In this document: in pieces, positions 61,853 through 64,000 of the stretch | How the letters are laid out: every line of letters begins with the position of its first letter | How positions within the stretch are numbered: the first letter of the stretch is position 1 | Source: [Clostridium] scindens | Lineage (GTDB): Bacteria; Bacillota; Clostridia; Lachnospirales; Lachnospiraceae | Assembly: GCF_019597925.1 (NCBI RefSeq) | Contig: NZ_CP080442.1 | Location: forward strand, 847,001 to 911,000 | DNA length: 64,000 bases | Direction: 5' to 3' | The notes under the pieces: model-generated | What the model saw: only the letters and a program-made list of their open reading frames with translations | Databases searched by the model: none | What the model was told of the DNA's origin: nothing | Position numbers and translations under genes: made by a program

Positions 61853-63403
61853 ATGAATATTATGAGCATGACAGCAGTGGAAATAGGAAAAAAGATCAGA
61901 TTGAAAGAAATATCGGTAGCAGAGGCCGTAAAAGCATCTTTGAGCCAGATAGAAAAGGCAGAGGAAAAGATTCACAGTTTTGTGACGGTTGACAGGGAAG
62001 GCGCCCTCAAACGTGCGGAAAAGATCCAGAAGCAGCTGGAGGAAGGCAGCCTTACAGGCCCTCTGGCGGGAGTGCCAGTGGCGATCAAGGATAATCTTTG
62101 TACCGAGGATATGCTTACTACCTGCAGTTCTAAGATTCTGGAAAACTTTAAGCCCACATATACAGCAGAGGCAGTCAGGAATCTGGAAAAGGCGGGGGCA
62201 GTGATCATTGGCAAGACCAATATGGATGAATTTGCCATGGGAAGTACGACAGAGACCTCTTATTTTGGAGAGACCAGGAATCCATGGAATCTAAAGCATG
62301 TACCGGGCGGCTCCTCCGGCGGCTCCTGCACAGCGGTAGCAGCGGAAGAATGCGCGTTTGCGCTTGGTACTGATACCGGCGGGAGCATTCGCCAGCCTAG
62401 TTCCTATTGCGGCGTTGTGGGGATCAAGCCTACGTATGGCACGGTATCCCGTTATGGTCTGGTGGCCTATGGCTCATCTCTGGACCAGGTTGGGCCGATC
62501 GCGAAGGATGTGACGGACTGCGCGACGATTCTGGAAGCGATCGCTTCTCATGACCCGAAGGATAGCACGTCGATTGACCGGAACACATATGCCTATCCGG
62601 GAAGAGAAGAAGGAATCAAGGGCTATGATTTTACCGGCGCTCTGGTGGATGATGTGAAGGGGATGAGAATTGGCATCCCACAGGATTATTTCGGAAAAGG
62701 GCTGGATCAGGAAGTCAAGGAACGGATTCTGAGCGCAGTAAAAGTATTGGAGGAAAAAGGCGCGGTTGTGGAAGAATTCGATCTCAGCCTTGTACAGTAT
62801 GCAGTCCCTGCCTATTACGTGATCGCTTCAGCGGAGGCAAGTTCCAATCTGTCCCGCTTTGACGGAGTGAAATATGGATACCGCACGGAGGAATACAAAG
62901 GACTTCATAATATGTACAAAAAAACCCGCTCGGAGGGATTTGGCTCCGAGGTAAAGCGAAGGATCATGCTGGGTTCCTTTGCGCTTAGTTCCGGCTATTA
63001 TGACGCTTATTATCTGAAGGCATTGAAGACAAAGGCTCTTATTAAACAAGCGTTTGACAAGGCTTTTGAGAAATACGATGTGATTGTGGCTCCAGTTGCG
63101 CCTACAACAGCGCCGGAATTAGGAAAGAGCCTGAGCGATCCGATGAAAATGTATCTGGCGGATGTCTATACTGTTTCCGCTAATCTGGCCGGCCTTCCTG
63201 GAATCAGCGTACCGGTGGGGATGGATTCAAAGGGGCTTCCCGTGGGAATGCAGCTGCTTGGCAACTGCTTTGAGGAGCATAAGATCCTTCGGGCAGCATA
63301 CGCATACGAACAGACGAGGCCTTATGAAAGGCCTGGCTTTGTAAAGGACATGGCAGGGCAGGAAGCTGCCCGGGCGGATGAAAGCAAGAAAGGGGGCAGA
63401 TAA
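61853..63403 (+). CDS. gatA: Asp/Glu-tRNA amidotransferase subunit A
   Basis: 516 residues. Amidase-signature enzyme that releases ammonia from glutamine. Triad: Lys79 (VAIKDNL), cis-Ser154 (GGSSGGSC) and nucleophile Ser178 (GTDTGGSIRQP), at the same numbers as in known GatA. The start is ATG 61853, ten bases after GGAGGG. Part of GatCAB. Confidence 0.95.
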   Translation: MNIMSMTAVEIGKKIRLKEISVAEAVKASLSQIEKAEEKIHSFVTVDREGALKRAEKIQKQLEEGSLTGPLAGVPVAIKDNLCTEDMLTTCSSKILENFKPTYTAEAVRNLEKAGAVIIGKTNMDEFAMGSTTETSYFGETRNPWNLKHVPGGSSGGSCTAVAAEECAFALGTDTGGSIRQPSSYCGVVGIKPTYGTVSRYGLVAYGSSLDQVGPIAKDVTDCATILEAIASHDPKDSTSIDRNTYAYPGREEGIKGYDFTGALVDDVKGMRIGIPQDYFGKGLDQEVKERILSAVKVLEEKGAVVEEFDLSLVQYAVPAYYVIASAEASSNLSRFDGVKYGYRTEEYKGLHNMYKKTRSEGFGSEVKRRIMLGSFALSSGYYDAYYLKALKTKALIKQAFDKAFEKYDVIVAPVAPTTAPELGKSLSDPMKMYLADVYTVSANLAGLPGISVPVGMDSKGLPVGMQLLGNCFEEHKILRAAYAYEQTRPYERPGFVKDMAGQEAARADESKKGGR

Positions 63404-63405
63404 TC

Positions 63406-64000
63406 ATGACCAGACAGTATGAAACGGTGATCGGACTGGAAGTCCATGTGGAATTAGCAACTAAGACCAAGATCTTCTGCTCCTGCAGCACGCAGTTCGG
63501 GGGCGCGCCCAATACGCACACCTGCCCGGTGTGTACTGGCATGCCGGGGTCTCTTCCGGTTCTGAACAGGCAGGTGGTAGAGTATGCTATGGCAATCGGC
63601 CTTGCCACCAACTGCGAGATAGCCAGGGAATGCAAATTTGACCGCAAGAATTATTTCTATCCGGACAATCCGCAGAACTACCAGATATCCCAGCTGTATC
63701 TGCCGATTGCAAGAAACGGATATGTGGAGATCGAAGCAGGGGACATTAAGAAAAAGGTACGCATCCATGAGATGCACATGGAAGAAGACGCAGGAAAACT
63801 GATCCACGACGAATGGGATGACACCTCGCTGGTGGATTATAACCGAAGCGGCGTCCCGCTGGTGGAGATCGTATCCGAGCCGGATATGCGCTCAGCGGAA
63901 GAGGTGATCGCTTACCTGGAGAAACTGCGCACCATCATCCAGTATCTGGGGGCATCCGACTGCAAGCTGCAGGAAGGCTCCATGAGAGCGGACGTCAACC
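63406..64000 (+). CDS. gatB: Asp/Glu-tRNA amidotransferase subunit B, partial
   Basis: The first 198 codons, cut by the window end. ATG 63406 overlaps nothing and lies two bases after the gatA stop. MTRQYETVIGLEVHVELATK is the GatB start; the zinc Cys cluster FCSCSTQFGG and CPVCTG follows; then NYFYPDNPQNYQISQ and EEDAGKLIH. GatB activates the tRNA-bound Asp by phosphorylation. Confidence 0.95.
   Translation, partial: MTRQYETVIGLEVHVELATKTKIFCSCSTQFGGAPNTHTCPVCTGMPGSLPVLNRQVVEYAMAIGLATNCEIARECKFDRKNYFYPDNPQNYQISQLYLPIARNGYVEIEAGDIKKKVRIHEMHMEEDAGKLIHDEWDDTSLVDYNRSGVPLVEIVSEPDMRSAEEVIAYLEKLRTIIQYLGASDCKLQEGSMRADVN

Overview
This window is chromosomal DNA of a gut-type anaerobic Firmicute, most likely a member of the Lachnospiraceae. 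The signs are GGAGG-type ribosome binding sites with occasional GTG and TTG starts, TTGACA-17-TATAAT promoters, a T-box leader, a Bacillus-type SOS box, LytTR regulators, an Rpn-family gene, and a GatCAB transamidation system with archaeal-type AspRS. I saw no rRNA, tRNA, CRISPR or intact insertion sequence. The only mobile-like feature is a roughly 350-base inverted-repeat element near 40.1 kb.

Layout. (1) 0.1-4.9 kb: a triple-rhodanese lipoprotein, a small exported protein, an MFS transporter and a CoA-disulfide-reductase/NADH-oxidase-like flavoprotein, suggesting sulfane-sulfur or disulfide handling. (2) 5.1-19.8 kb: a long operon under one strong promoter. It encodes a URO-D/MtaA-like methyltransferase, hydantoinase/oxoprolinase subunits A and B, a five-part Dpp/Opp-type ABC importer, an Xaa-Pro peptidase, a cysteine-desulfurase-like enzyme and a cysteine desulfidase, followed by a GntR regulator. 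The parts fit import, ring or peptide opening, and desulfuration of a cysteine-like compound, but the substrate is unknown. Two of its genes carry single-base frameshifts in homopolymers; the one in hyuA lies exactly on an A AAA AAG slippery heptamer. (3) 19.9-33.8 kb: a hydrolase, two MATE exporters, a LytTR/GHKL two-component system, a UvrA-like drug-resistance ABC protein, a pentapeptide-repeat protein, a GNAT, a methyltransferase with a possible attenuated leader, and a LysR divergent from an Na+-dependent SNF transporter. (4) 34.1-41.7 kb: an Rpn-family protein lacking its nuclease core; then LysR divergent from an IlvD/Edd dehydratase, TauE/SafE permease, OCD-family dehydrogenase and tautomerase; then the inverted-repeat element and a dicarboxylate/amino-acid symporter. 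(5) 41.9-50.9 kb: LytS/LytT, an AIM24 protein, AraC divergent from galK-galT, a FucO-type alcohol dehydrogenase with a Rex-like operator, and a TetR regulator. (6) 50.9-58.6 kb: an SOS-controlled Y-family polymerase and a small partner gene, a Gld-type ABC system with a DUF4340 protein, and a ClC channel/antiporter. (7) 58.6-64 kb: a T-box leader whose likely specifier is AAC (Asn), then a non-discriminating AspRS, a zinc-ribbon membrane protein, gatC, gatA and the start of gatB. Together these form an Asn-tRNA(Asn) production unit.

Best candidates for new biology are the 14-kb cysteine/hydantoin operon with its in-frame slippery site, the dehydratase-tautomerase-OCD cluster whose chemistry fits in series, the inverted-repeat element (a MITE or a possible invertible segment), and the Asn-specific T-box over AspRS-GatCAB. 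Product assignments rest on recognisable motifs read by eye; no database search was run.
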